Assembly: GCF_001750105.1 (NCBI RefSeq) | Contig: NZ_CP014143.1 | Coordinates: forward strand, 1,913,001 to 1,977,000 | DNA: 64,000 bases | DNA from: Microbulbifer aggregans | Lineage (GTDB): Bacteria > Pseudomonadota > Gammaproteobacteria > Pseudomonadales > Cellvibrionaceae | Direction: 5' to 3' | Shown here: piece by piece, positions 45,473 through 54,697 of the stretch | How the letters are laid out: every line of letters begins with the position of its first letter | How positions within the stretch are numbered: position 1 is the first letter of the stretch | Program-made: the position numbers and the translations under genes | The notes under the pieces: model-generated | The model's database searches: none | What the model saw: the letters and a program-made list of their open reading frames with translations, nothing else | What the model was told of the DNA's origin: nothing

Positions 45473-46747
45473 ATGGCGACGATGGGAACCAATATTCCGG
45501 CGGGGGCAATTGACGCCACGCCAGGACACCAGGCTAGCCAGCGGTTTGCGCTGGTGGCGCTGACATCTCTGTTCTTCATGTGGGGCTTTATCACCTGCCT
45601 GAATGACATCCTGATTCCACACCTGAAAGCGGTGTTTGAGCTGAACTATGCCCAGGCCATGCTGGTGCAGTTCTGCTTCTTCGGGGCCTACTTCCTGGTC
45701 TCGATTCCTGCGGGCAAGCTGGTGGGGAAAATCGGCTACCAGCGCGGTATCGTTGTGGGGTTGGCGATTGCGGTGGTGGGCTGCCTGCTCTTTATTCCTG
45801 CAGCGCGAATGCAGGTCTATGGCGTATTCCTGTTTGCCCTGTTCGTGCTGGCCGCGGGTATTACCGTCTTGCAGGTGTCTGCTAACCCCTACGTCACGGC
45901 GCTGGGATCCGAGAGTACTGCAGCCAGCCGCCTCACCATGACCCAGGCGTTTAACTCGCTGGGTACGACGGTGGCGCCTTTCTTCGGTGCTTTCCTGATC
46001 CTGTCGGTGGCGAACGTCGCCGGCGAACAGATGACTGCGGCAGAGCATGCCTCGGCCGTGGAGTTACCCTACCTGATTCTGGCTTCAGCCCTGGCTGCGC
46101 TCGCAGTTATCTTTGCCAAGCTGAAGCTGCCGACGATCGATAGCCACCTCGATTCTGCAGCTGATCTCACTGAAGGCCAGAAGGGCCATGCACTGCAGCA
46201 TTCGCATCTGCTGCTTGGGGCGATAGCGATCTTTGTATACGTCGGTGCGGAAGTATCCATTGGCAGCTTCCTGGTGAATTTCCTCTCCGAAGACAGTATT
46301 GCCGGTATTACCGAAAAGCAGGCCGCTTTCTACGTCTCCCTGTACTGGGGCGGGGCGATGGTGGGTCGCTTTATCGGTGCTGTGGTGATGCAGTATGTGC
46401 CCGCAGGGAAGGTACTGGCAGCCTGTTCGCTGGGTGCCTGTGCGCTACTGGCTATCACCATTACCGGCACCGGCAGCGTAGCCATGTGGGCGGTGTTGGC
46501 TGTGGGCCTCTGCAACTCGGTCATGTTCCCGACAATTTTCAGTCTGGCGCTGGCCCGTCTTGGTGGGCTGACCAGTCAGGGTTCCGGCATTCTCTGCCTG
46601 GCAATCGTGGGCGGCGCCCTGGTGCCGGTGCTTCAGGGGCTGCTGGCAGACCAGATAGGCATTCAGCTGGCATTTGCCCTGCCGATCCTCTGTTACTTGT
46701 ACATTCTCTTCTATGGTGTCCGCGGGCACCAGGTGCGCGAAAGCTGA
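45473..46747 (+). CDS. FHS-family sugar:H+ symporter (glucose/galactose/NagP-like MFS)
   Basis: This is a 424-residue inner-membrane permease with 12 predicted helices. The [19 protein letters not shown] start, [25 protein letters not shown] and [14 protein letters not shown] motifs identify the fucose-hexose-H+ symporter (FHS) group, which includes FucP, GluP and NagP. It is very close to the second copy at 49358. Given glucokinase and beta-glucanases downstream, glucose is the likeliest substrate. Confidence 0.92.
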   Translation: MATMGTNIPAGAIDATPGHQASQRFALVALTSLFFMWGFITCLNDILIPHLKAVFELNYAQAMLVQFCFFGAYFLVSIPAGKLVGKIGYQRGIVVGLAIAVVGCLLFIPAARMQVYGVFLFALFVLAAGITVLQVSANPYVTALGSESTAASRLTMTQAFNSLGTTVAPFFGAFLILSVANVAGEQMTAAEHASAVELPYLILASALAALAVIFAKLKLPTIDSHLDSAADLTEGQKGHALQHSHLLLGAIAIFVYVGAEVSIGSFLVNFLSEDSIAGITEKQAAFYVSLYWGGAMVGRFIGAVVMQYVPAGKVLAACSLGACALLAITITGTGSVAMWAVLAVGLCNSVMFPTIFSLALARLGGLTSQGSGILCLAIVGGALVPVLQGLLADQIGIQLAFALPILCYLYILFYGVRGHQVRES

Positions 46748-46768
46748 GGTGACTCATCTCCCTTGCGT

Positions 46769-46799
46769 AACCCGGCAGCTTGCTGCCGGGTTTTTTTTG
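46769..46799 (+). terminator. Strong intrinsic terminator after the first FHS transporter
   Basis: CCCGGCAG and CTGCCGGG arms around CTTG followed by eight T. It lies between the convergent transporter and response-regulator genes. Confidence 0.95.
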
Positions 46800-46856
46800 C
46801 CTGTAAAAAGGTCGGGAGCCAGAGTTTAGGGAAGTGTTGCTCGGGAGCGCGAGGGG

Positions 46857-47675
46857 TCAGTAGGCCGCCGCACCGCGGCTGGCATCCAGGTAGTCTTTGA
46901 TCGGCTGGCGGTAGTTACGGCTCACTTTTACTTCAGCGCCGCTTGCCAGGGTCAGCAGGTATTCCCCTTTGGTGAGTACTTTGATCTGCTCGATGTACTC
47001 CAGGTTAACCAGGGTGGAACGGTGCACGCGCTTGAAGGTCTCGCCACACAATTGCTGCTGTAGTTCCTTCATGGTGCTGCGCATGATGTGGGTTTCTCCC
47101 CCGGCATGGACGCACATATAGTCGCCTGCAGCGTCGATCCACTCGACATCGGCCTGATTGAGCATAATGATACGGCCGCGGTCCTTGATGGCCAGCTTGC
47201 CTGGCCCCTCGTTGCTTGGCCGTTCTGCTCGTCCATCCACGGATTCCAGTGAGGCCATCAGTCTCGCTTTTTCTCCGCCCGTATCGTCACCTGAGCCGGC
47301 GCTGCGCTGTAGCAGGCGTTCCCGGGCTCGCTGTATCGCGACTTCCAGACGATCGCCTTCGAGGGGCTTCAGTACATAGTCGACGGCGTGGACCTCGAAG
47401 GCTTCGAGTGCGTAGTGGTCATAGGCCGTGGCGAAGATCACCAGTGGGATGGTATCCCCCTGAAGGCGGCGGACCACCTCGAAGCCATTCATGCCCGGCA
47501 TCTGCACGTCCAGGAAGAGAATGTCTGGAGTATGACGGGCCACGGCGCTCAGGGCTTCGCGCCCGTTCCTGCAGGTGGCCACCACTTCAATGCCGGGGGT
47601 TTCCTCGAGCATCGACTGCAGCAGGCGCAGGGCCAGAGGTTCATCATCCACCAGAACAGCTCTCAGATGGCTCAT
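46857..47675 (-). CDS. LytTR-family response regulator
   Basis: The 272-residue protein has a receiver domain (1-120) with the acidic pair in VDDEP and phospho-acceptor D56 in LFLDVQMPGMNG. A linker follows, then a LytTR DNA-binding domain (about 165-265) with DRGRIIMLNQADVEWIDA and FKRVHRSTLVNLEYI. LytTR regulators bind direct repeats at promoters. It overlaps the histidine kinase by 4 bases and is its partner. It lies between two sugar transporters, a probable regulatory target. Confidence 0.94.
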   Translation of the reverse strand: MSHLRAVLVDDEPLALRLLQSMLEETPGIEVVATCRNGREALSAVARHTPDILFLDVQMPGMNGFEVVRRLQGDTIPLVIFATAYDHYALEAFEVHAVDYVLKPLEGDRLEVAIQRARERLLQRSAGSGDDTGGEKARLMASLESVDGRAERPSNEGPGKLAIKDRGRIIMLNQADVEWIDAAGDYMCVHAGGETHIMRSTMKELQQQLCGETFKRVHRSTLVNLEYIEQIKVLTKGEYLLTLASGAEVKVSRNYRQPIKDYLDASRGAAAY

Positions 47676-48853
47676 GCGATTACCTCCCGGTTGGTATTGT
47701 TATCTTCTTTTTTCACCTCGCGCGATTCAAAGGGGATGCGGATGTTAACCAGCATTCCACCGACTTCTTTGCGCGACTGGGTAAGGCTGAATTCGTCAGC
47801 GTAGAGGGTGCTCAGGCGCTCTCGAATATTGGCGAGGCCCACGCCGGTAGAGAGGGGTTCTTCGCCACTTGGGGCTGTTTGACTCTCTGAGCTTCCGGAG
47901 TCGCAAACCTGAAGGGAGAGTTGCTCTCCTTCGCGTCTGGCCCGGATCCTGATGGTGCCACCGCTCTCGCTGAGCGCGATTGCGTACTTCACTGCGTTCT
48001 CAGCCAGGGGCTGCAGGAGCATGCTCGGGACGAGGGCGCGGCGGGTTTCCTCTTCGATGTCCAGTTTGATCTGCAGGCGGTCCGCAAAACGGGTTTTTTC
48101 AATATCCAGATACAGCAACACTGCACCGATTTCCTGCTCGAGGCTCACTTTGTTGACGGGGTCTTCCGTCAGTGAGTGGCGGAGAAACTGGCTGAGCCTC
48201 ACTACCATATCGCGGGCCTCGCCCGCCTGTTCAAAGCGGATCAGGGCATTGATGGAGTTGAGCGTGTTGAACAGAAAGTGGGGATTGAGCTGGTAGCGAA
48301 GCATCTTCAGCTGCGCTTCCTTGGCCACGGCTTCTGCGTGCAGTCGCCGGATCTGCTCCCGTTCGTGGAAAGCGGCAACTTCTAGTACTTTTTCATGCTC
48401 GTTCTGCAGCAGAAGGAAATATTTTACCCCACAATACAGGGCGCTCCAGAACAGGAATACAAATAAGGAGGCATAGTACCAGCCGCCAAATTCTGCCCAC
48501 AGCGAGTGCTCACCGGTCAGGCGGATATAGGTCTCCATACGCACCAGTGTCCAGATACCTGCAATTACGCCAACGGCTACCAGATAAATAAAAGTGCGCA
48601 GTGCGACCGGTGTTTCCCACGCAACATCAAAGATGGGCTTTAGCAGCAGGGACAGCAGGAAGCCAATGCCGCACTGAAACAGGGTGTTGCCCGGCTCGAA
48701 CAAAGGCCACTCGACTGATGAGTGCCAGAAGGTCAGGGAGAGAAAGGTGGTCACGAGGATACCCAGCCAACTGACGAGCTGTAATTTCCAGAACCAGCGC
48801 TGCGAGTTCAGTACTGCAACCTGTCCGGATTGCTGCTGGGGAGTTGTCGCCAT
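47672..48853 (-). CDS. LytS-type sensor histidine kinase
   Basis: This 393-residue kinase has four membrane helices (about 27-43, 58-75, 86-103 and 126-149), a short helical linker, and the His_kinase domain with H192 in QLNPHFLFNTLNS, then an ATP-binding domain with a truncated N box (PLAENAVKYA) and GVGLANIRERL. There is no large periplasmic sensor domain, so the signal may be sensed in the membrane or through a transporter. It is cotranscribed with the LytTR regulator. Confidence 0.93.
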   Translation of the reverse strand: MATTPQQQSGQVAVLNSQRWFWKLQLVSWLGILVTTFLSLTFWHSSVEWPLFEPGNTLFQCGIGFLLSLLLKPIFDVAWETPVALRTFIYLVAVGVIAGIWTLVRMETYIRLTGEHSLWAEFGGWYYASLFVFLFWSALYCGVKYFLLLQNEHEKVLEVAAFHEREQIRRLHAEAVAKEAQLKMLRYQLNPHFLFNTLNSINALIRFEQAGEARDMVVRLSQFLRHSLTEDPVNKVSLEQEIGAVLLYLDIEKTRFADRLQIKLDIEEETRRALVPSMLLQPLAENAVKYAIALSESGGTIRIRARREGEQLSLQVCDSGSSESQTAPSGEEPLSTGVGLANIRERLSTLYADEFSLTQSRKEVGGMLVNIRIPFESREVKKEDNNTNREVIA

Positions 48854-48929
48854 GAAAGGTCGTTGTAGTGTTGCTGCATCATCACTGTGCCCACTGCTTT
48901 CGGGTGCAGCGGTGCTGAGCAGATATTAA

Positions 48930-48955
48930 CCGCTGGGGCTATAGCCTGCCAGCGG
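48930..48955. promoter_or_regulatory. 26-base near-palindrome upstream of the kinase
   Basis: CCGCTGG and CCAGCGG arms enclose GGCTATAGCC, itself a perfect palindrome. The result is a nested dyad, 77 bases before the kinase start. It could be an operator or a transcript hairpin. Confidence 0.5.
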
Positions 48956-49161
48956 GAGGGGCGACTGCCTGTCCGCCCCACCGTGAAAATGGTCCGCACT
49001 GTCTGGATGTGCTGAGCGGGTCACGCTTTGGTCATCGGGGGCCGTATCGCCGGGCATGATCTGGTGAGGAGTGCTCCGGCCCGGCGTGCGATCGGTCCGC
49101 CTTGTCGAATGCCTCCGGGTGAGGGTTCTCGCGCTTCTGGATGGCTGTGGTAGAGTGCAAA

Positions 49162-49184
49162 TACCCGAATAGGATGTTTGGGTA
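49162..49184. promoter_or_regulatory. Inverted repeat upstream of the second FHS transporter
   Basis: TACCCGAA and TTTGGGTA arms (one mismatch) with a 7-base spacer, about 175 bases upstream of the transporter start. It may be a regulator site. Confidence 0.35.
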
Positions 49185-49357
49185 ATCGTTATGGTGAAAC
49201 AACGCGTCTCACAGGACCCTGCGTGGAGCGCGTTTGTCGTGCAAAGCGCAGGTTGTTTCCCCGGCCAGTCAAGTAGGTGAATAGAAGCTAATGGCTCGGC
49301 CAGTGGGCCGCGGGCGGTAATGTTGGCCCGGCAGTCAATCAAGTTAGCGGATTTTTG

Positions 49358-50683
49358 ATGAAAGAGTTTGTATCCGGGGCAGCACGGCCAATGGCCTCCG
49401 AGTCAGCGTATGCGAGCGCTGACGGAAATGCTGCGCCCAGCGTAAGTCCGCGCGCGAGCTTGATCGTACTCACTTCGCTGTTTTTTATCTGGGGCTTTAT
49501 CACGAGCCTCAATGACATCCTCGTCCCGCACCTGAAAAATGTGTTTGAACTCAGCTATACGAAGGCGATCTTCGTGCAGTTCAGTTTCTTTGCTGCCTAC
49601 CTGATTGTTTCCGTTCCGGCAGGCCTACTGCTGAAGAGGGTCGGGTATCAGTTAGGGCTTGTGCTTGGCCTGCTGATTGCCTGTGCCGGATGTCTCGTCT
49701 TTATCCCCGCCGCCCGGATGCAGGTTTATGAGATTTTTCTGCTCGGCCTCTTCGTCCTGGCTGCGGGCATTACCATCCTGCAGGTGTCGGCCAATCCTTT
49801 TGTGATCGCGCTCGGTCGGAAGGAGAGTGCACCGAGTCGCCTGAATATGACGCAGGCTTTTAACTCTCTCGGGACCACTCTGGCCCCGGTCTTTGGTGGC
49901 CTGATCATTTTCTCCGCGGCTTCGGCAGGCCTGGATCTCTCCACGGAATCCGGGATGCAGGCGTTCCGTGCGCAGGAGGCGGCACTGGTAGAGGTGCCTT
50001 ATTTCTGGCTCGCGGTTGTGCTGTTATTGATGGTGGCGTTCTTCTCCTGGGTCCGCTTGCCGGCGATTCACGCCCCAGAAGCGGAGCGCAGTGCAGAAAG
50101 CGAGCGCAGTGGTGCTTTTTCGGTCTTGCGTTATCCCCGTCTGACCCTGGGGGCCATCGGGATTTTTGTCTACGTTGGTGCTGAGGTGGCAATCGGCAGC
50201 TTTCTGGTCAACTTCTTCGGCGAGGAGTCGGTCGCGGGAATGGAAGCGGCCGTGGCTGCGCGTTATGTGTCCTACTACTGGGGTGGCGCCATGGTAGGCC
50301 GGTTCGTTGGAGCGCTATTGCTGCGGTATGTGCGCGCAGGAGTGATGCTTGCGGTCTGCGGTTTCTTTGCCACTATCTTGATCGCTGTTGCGATGGCCGC
50401 CTCCGGTATGCAGGCGGTCTGGGCAATCCTGGCAGTAGGTCTCTTCAATTCGATCATGTTCCCGACAATATTCAGTCTCGCGTTGAGCGGTCTGGGTCGG
50501 GATACCAGTCAGGGCTCAGGTGTGCTCTGTATGGCGATCGTTGGTGGTGCGGTCGTGCCGCTTTTGCAGGGAATTTTGGCGGACTACGCCGGTATCCAGC
50601 TCTCCTTCCTGGTGCCGCTACTGTGTTACTGCTACATCGTCTACTACGGTGCCTGCTCGCCGCTGATGCGCAGCAAGGCTTGA
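49358..50683 (+). CDS. FHS-family sugar:H+ symporter, second copy
   Basis: This 441-residue, 12-helix permease has FFIWGFITSLNDILVPHLK, QFSFFAAYLIVSVPAG, LQVSANPFV and [14 protein letters not shown], a clear paralogue of the protein at 45473. The ATG at 49358 is chosen over an adjacent TTG. It precedes glucokinase by about 250 bases on the same strand. Two paralogues may differ in affinity or sugar (glucose versus a beta-glucan product). Confidence 0.91.
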   Translation: MKEFVSGAARPMASESAYASADGNAAPSVSPRASLIVLTSLFFIWGFITSLNDILVPHLKNVFELSYTKAIFVQFSFFAAYLIVSVPAGLLLKRVGYQLGLVLGLLIACAGCLVFIPAARMQVYEIFLLGLFVLAAGITILQVSANPFVIALGRKESAPSRLNMTQAFNSLGTTLAPVFGGLIIFSAASAGLDLSTESGMQAFRAQEAALVEVPYFWLAVVLLLMVAFFSWVRLPAIHAPEAERSAESERSGAFSVLRYPRLTLGAIGIFVYVGAEVAIGSFLVNFFGEESVAGMEAAVAARYVSYYWGGAMVGRFVGALLLRYVRAGVMLAVCGFFATILIAVAMAASGMQAVWAILAVGLFNSIMFPTIFSLALSGLGRDTSQGSGVLCMAIVGGAVVPLLQGILADYAGIQLSFLVPLLCYCYIVYYGACSPLMRSKA

Positions 50684-50934
50684 GCCTGCCATCGGGCAGT
50701 GCCGTTTCAACCAGAATAAAGTCCCTCCCGGCGATATCATCTTGAGGCATGGCGGGGATCAATGCACCTTATATCACCCTCTGATTTGCCTGAGGTGTCA
50801 TAAGAATAATGGTGTGCCGACAAGTTTCCTTGATGCGATGCTCTGAAGGCCCCCGTGGGCTGCAATTTTCCCTGGCATCTCTGTGCCCAGCATCTGCCGC
50901 GCGGCCCATTGCTTTCAAAGAGGCCGATTGATTT

Positions 50935-51951
50935 ATGCTGCAGCAAGTGACTACCGATCTCTCTTCTGGGTTATGGCGTCTGGTGGCCGATATCGGTGGT
51001 ACCAACGCCCGCTTTGGCCTGGCGTCGGTCGCCAATGGCGGTCAGTCCCAGGTTGAAGAAATTCGCTCGCTTTCCTGTGTCCATTTCCCGAGCATTGAAG
51101 ATGTCATCGATGCCTACCTGGCTTCGTTGCCAGGCACGAGGAAGGCGGCCATCCAGGAAGCCTGTATTGCAATTGCCGGGCCGACAGAAAATGAGATGGT
51201 GAATGTCACCAATCTATCCTGGACCTTCTCCAAGGCAGCGATGGGGAAGCGATTCGGTTTTCGCCGTTTTGCGGTGATTAACGATTTTGCCGCACTTGCG
51301 CTGAGCTGCGCACAGCTCGATTCTGAGTATCTCGAGCGCATCGATACCACTGGCGAATTCGGTGACAGTGCTGCCGAAGCGCCGCGCGTTGTCATCGGTC
51401 CCGGCACCGGACTTGGCGTCTGTGGGCTGCGAAAATCTACCAGTGGCTGGGAAGCCCTGCCGGGGGAGGGTGGACATGCTGCCCTGGCCCCGGTCACCGA
51501 GGAAGAATTCAGTCTGCTGCAGTTCCTGAGGAAAGGGCAGCACCATGTCTCCGCCGAGGATCTGCTGAGCGGCCGGGGTCTGGAAAATATTTACCGGGGC
51601 TTGGGCGCTGTGCGGGGTGTTCGGTGTAAGACCGAGGGGGCTGCCGGTATCAGCGCAGCGGCACTCGCCGAAGACTGCATGCTGGCCCGCGATAGCGTTC
51701 TTACCTTCTGCAACCTGCTCGGTGGTTTCTGCGGCGATGTAGCCCTGGTTCTCGGCGCCAGAGGTGCCGTTTACCTCGGGGGCGGCATTCTCCCTCGCAT
51801 CAAGCCGCTGTTGCTGGCGAGCAACTTTGAGCAACGGTTACGGGCGAAAGGGCCAATGTCGGGATACTTAGAAAAACTTCCGGTCTTCCTGGTCAGCCAC
51901 CCCTTCCCCGCACTCAGTGGGGCCGCGGCCTATCTGAGCCTGGACGGATAA
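50935..51951 (+). CDS. glk: Glucokinase
   Basis: This is an ATP-dependent cytoplasmic kinase for glucose. The 338-residue protein has the phosphate-1 motif ADIGGTNARFGLA, VINDFAALAL, GPGTGLGV and EGGHAALAPV, matching the bacterial Glk family rather than ROK kinases. The stop is 17 bases before the first GH3 gene, so they are probably one operon that links extracellular glucan hydrolysis to glucose entry. Confidence 0.95.
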   Translation: MLQQVTTDLSSGLWRLVADIGGTNARFGLASVANGGQSQVEEIRSLSCVHFPSIEDVIDAYLASLPGTRKAAIQEACIAIAGPTENEMVNVTNLSWTFSKAAMGKRFGFRRFAVINDFAALALSCAQLDSEYLERIDTTGEFGDSAAEAPRVVIGPGTGLGVCGLRKSTSGWEALPGEGGHAALAPVTEEEFSLLQFLRKGQHHVSAEDLLSGRGLENIYRGLGAVRGVRCKTEGAAGISAAALAEDCMLARDSVLTFCNLLGGFCGDVALVLGARGAVYLGGGILPRIKPLLLASNFEQRLRAKGPMSGYLEKLPVFLVSHPFPALSGAAAYLSLDG

Positions 51952-51968
51952 CGATGAGGAGAGTCTCC

Positions 51969-54569
51969 ATGCAATTCAAAAAACAAGTGACCGTCGGCCT
52001 GCTGATGTGCAGCGCACTGCTAGCCGGCTGTGATGGTGGTTTTCAGACCGAAGAAGCTAAGGCTTCCGGTTCGACAGTCGCCACCGGAACCGATTCCGGT
52101 TCTGCAATGGGCGATGTTTCTGTCTGGCCCGAACTGAAACCCGCTTTGCAAAGTGATCCCAAGCTCGAGGCGCGCATCAGTGAGCTGATGGCGAAAATGA
52201 GTCTCGAGGAAAAGGTCGGGCAGATGATCCAGGCGGAAATCAAGTACGTCACGCCTGAGGATGTCCGCGAATATCACCTCGGTTCCGTATTGAACGGCGG
52301 CGGCTCCTATCCGAATAACGACAAGCTGGCGACTCCCCAGGATTGGCTCAAACTCTCCGAGGCTTTTTTCGAGGCCTCCATGGATACCTCCGACGGCGGT
52401 GTCGCTATCCCGATTATCTGGGGCAGTGACGCGGTGCATGGGCACAACAACATCGTTGGTGCCACGCTCTACCCGCACAATATCGGCCTGGGCGCGGCGC
52501 GTGATCCGCAACTGATTCGTCGCATTGGTGAGGCCACTGCGCGGGAAGTCGCAGTGACCGGTGTCGATTGGACCTTCGCCCCCACCGTTGCGGTTGTCCG
52601 GGATGACCGCTGGGGCCGGACTTACGAGAGCTACTCCGAAGATCCGGCTGTCGTACAGGCGTACGCCGAAGCCATGGTGAAAGGCCTGCAGGGCGAAAAG
52701 GGCGACGATGACTTCCTGCGTGGTGAAAACCTTGTGGCCACCGCCAAGCACTTCGTCGGTGACGGCGGCACCATGCGTGGCATCGACCGTGGCGACAACC
52801 TGGTACCGGAAAAAGAGCTGGCCGAGGTCCATGCGGCAGGTTATTTCGGTGCACTGCCTGCCGGTGTGCAGACAGTGATGGCTTCTTTCAACAGCTGGAA
52901 CGGTGATCGCCTGCACGGCCACAAGTACCTGCTTACCGACGTGCTCAAAGAGCGCCTCGGCTTTGATGGATTTGTGGTGGGTGACTGGAACGGTCATCAG
53001 TTCGTGCCCGGTTGTACCGTAGACAGCTGTGCTGCGGCAATCAATGCCGGCCTGGACATGTTCATGGTGCCCTCCGACTGGAAAGAGCTGTACAAAAACA
53101 CCCTTGCCCAGGCACAGAGCGGTGAAATTCCGATGGCGCGTATCGATGACGCGGTGCGCCGTATCCTGCGAGTGAAAGTCCGCGCCGGCCTGTTCGAGCA
53201 TCAGCGCCCATTGGCTGGCAAGGACGGTATTATCGGCAACGACGAGCACCGTGCCCTTGCCCGCGAGGCGGTTCGCAAATCCCTCGTGCTGCTGAAAAAT
53301 AATGACAATCTGCTACCGCTGAAGCCACAGCAGAACATATTGGTTGCCGGTGATGGCGCTGATAACCTGTCAAAGCAGACCGGGGGATGGACAATCTCCT
53401 GGCAGGGTACCGGCAATACCCGCGCGGATTTCCCCGGTGCCACCTCTATCTTTGAGGGTATCGAAGAGGCGGTGAAATCTGCCGGTGGTGAGGCTGTGCT
53501 GAGCGAGCAGGGCGATTTCAGCGCAGACAGCTTTACTGATGGCCAGCAGCCAGACGTGGCCATCGTGGTATTTGGTGAAGAGCCCTATGCCGAGTGGCAC
53601 GGTGACCTCTCCAGCCTGGAATATCAGCAGGCGACCAAGACCGACCTGGCATTGCTGAAGAAGCTCCGTGCCCAGGGTTTTCCGGTCGTGAGTGTGTTCC
53701 TGTCCGGCCGCCCGCTGTGGGTGAACAAGGAGATGAACGCGTCGGATGCCTTTGTCGCCGCCTGGTTGCCGGGCTCCGAGGGTGCCGGTGTCGCCGATGT
53801 ATTGCTCACCGATGCCGAGGGCGAAGTCCGTTACGACTTTACCGGCACACTGCCGTTCAGCTGGCCGCACTACGTGCACCAGACGGTACTGAACCCCTAC
53901 CACGAGGACTATGAACCGCTGTTCGCACTCGGCTATGGCCTCCAGTCAGGAGCGGAGTCGCTGGTGAGCAACGAACTGACAGAAGATGGCGAGACCTATG
54001 TCGATGGCGCCCTGGAAGATGCCTGGATGTTGGTCTCCCGCCCGCGTGCTCCGTGGCAGCTGCAAATCGCAGAACCGGGACAGGCTCCGGTAGCGGTCAC
54101 CGGCAATCGCGCCAGCAGTGGCGAGGACGCAAATATCACCGTGGCCTCGATCGATATGGAGTCTCAGGAGGATGCGCGCCTGATCCAGTGGAAGGGCCTG
54201 CGTAAGGGCAGCGTGCAGCTGGCAGCAACGGCACCGCAGGACCTGAGCCGTTACCTGCAGGAAGGCGCTGCACTCACATTCGATATTCGCGTGGATAATA
54301 AGCCGGAGCAGCCGGTCAGCGCGGCAATCGCCTGCGGTGAGGATTGCGTCGCCGAACTGCCCCTGCAAAATACCCTGCAATCACTGAAGCCGGGTGAGTG
54401 GTCAACTCTGTCCATTGATCTGCAGTGCTTCGTCGAGAAGGGGGCGGATTTCAGCCAGGTATCCAATGCGCTGGCACTCAGCGCCGAGGGGCAGCTTTCC
54501 GTGGCCGTGGCTAACATCAAGTATGTGCCCAAGGCTGCCGGTGAAGCAGAAATTCGCTGCCAGGGCTGA
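51969..54569 (+). CDS. GH3 exo-beta-glucosidase lipoprotein with extra C-terminal domain
   Basis: This is an 866-residue lipoprotein (LLAGC, acylated C21). A GH3 N-terminal barrel (about 60-400) has the nucleophile D339 in FVVGDWNG; the usual SDW is GDW here. A GH3 C-terminal domain (about 430-680) and an additional domain (about 700-866) follow. This layout matches exo-1,3/1,4-beta-glucanases such as ExoP from Pseudoalteromonas. It would release glucose from beta-glucan ends at the cell surface or in the periplasm. The ATG at 51969 has AGGAGA about 8 bases upstream and is preferred to an ATG at 51954. Confidence 0.92.
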   Translation: MQFKKQVTVGLLMCSALLAGCDGGFQTEEAKASGSTVATGTDSGSAMGDVSVWPELKPALQSDPKLEARISELMAKMSLEEKVGQMIQAEIKYVTPEDVREYHLGSVLNGGGSYPNNDKLATPQDWLKLSEAFFEASMDTSDGGVAIPIIWGSDAVHGHNNIVGATLYPHNIGLGAARDPQLIRRIGEATAREVAVTGVDWTFAPTVAVVRDDRWGRTYESYSEDPAVVQAYAEAMVKGLQGEKGDDDFLRGENLVATAKHFVGDGGTMRGIDRGDNLVPEKELAEVHAAGYFGALPAGVQTVMASFNSWNGDRLHGHKYLLTDVLKERLGFDGFVVGDWNGHQFVPGCTVDSCAAAINAGLDMFMVPSDWKELYKNTLAQAQSGEIPMARIDDAVRRILRVKVRAGLFEHQRPLAGKDGIIGNDEHRALAREAVRKSLVLLKNNDNLLPLKPQQNILVAGDGADNLSKQTGGWTISWQGTGNTRADFPGATSIFEGIEEAVKSAGGEAVLSEQGDFSADSFTDGQQPDVAIVVFGEEPYAEWHGDLSSLEYQQATKTDLALLKKLRAQGFPVVSVFLSGRPLWVNKEMNASDAFVAAWLPGSEGAGVADVLLTDAEGEVRYDFTGTLPFSWPHYVHQTVLNPYHEDYEPLFALGYGLQSGAESLVSNELTEDGETYVDGALEDAWMLVSRPRAPWQLQIAEPGQAPVAVTGNRASSGEDANITVASIDMESQEDARLIQWKGLRKGSVQLAATAPQDLSRYLQEGAALTFDIRVDNKPEQPVSAAIACGEDCVAELPLQNTLQSLKPGEWSTLSIDLQCFVEKGADFSQVSNALALSAEGQLSVAVANIKYVPKAAGEAEIRCQG

Positions 54570-54598
54570 GTCCGGCCTGCGGAGATCAACAATATTGC

Positions 54599-54626
54599 AA
54601 TGCCCGGGCAGATGCTCGGGCATTGT
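54599..54626 (+). terminator. Hairpin between the two GH3 genes
   Basis: AATGCCCG and CGGGCATT arms around an interior loop, followed by GTGGTTT. The U-tract is poor, so it may attenuate rather than stop transcription. Confidence 0.6.
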
Positions 54627-54697
54627 GGTTTAAGAGAATAAAAAATAGTGACGGGCTGCTAGCTGCTGGCCTGCATAGCGGAAGAGAGGAAATGCAA

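Larger units (their letters stand above)
48854..49357. other. Divergent intergenic region, kinase and second FHS transporter
   Basis: This 500-base region holds promoters for the kinase (minus) and the second FHS transporter (plus). Two inverted repeats stand out and are listed separately. Reading frames here have no plausible homology. Confidence 0.5.

Noticed and set aside
48926..49342. Open frame of 138 codons on the minus strand upstream of the kinase
   Set aside because: Arg/Thr/Ser-rich translation typical of noncoding high-GC DNA and without family features; it covers the promoter region of two divergent genes.
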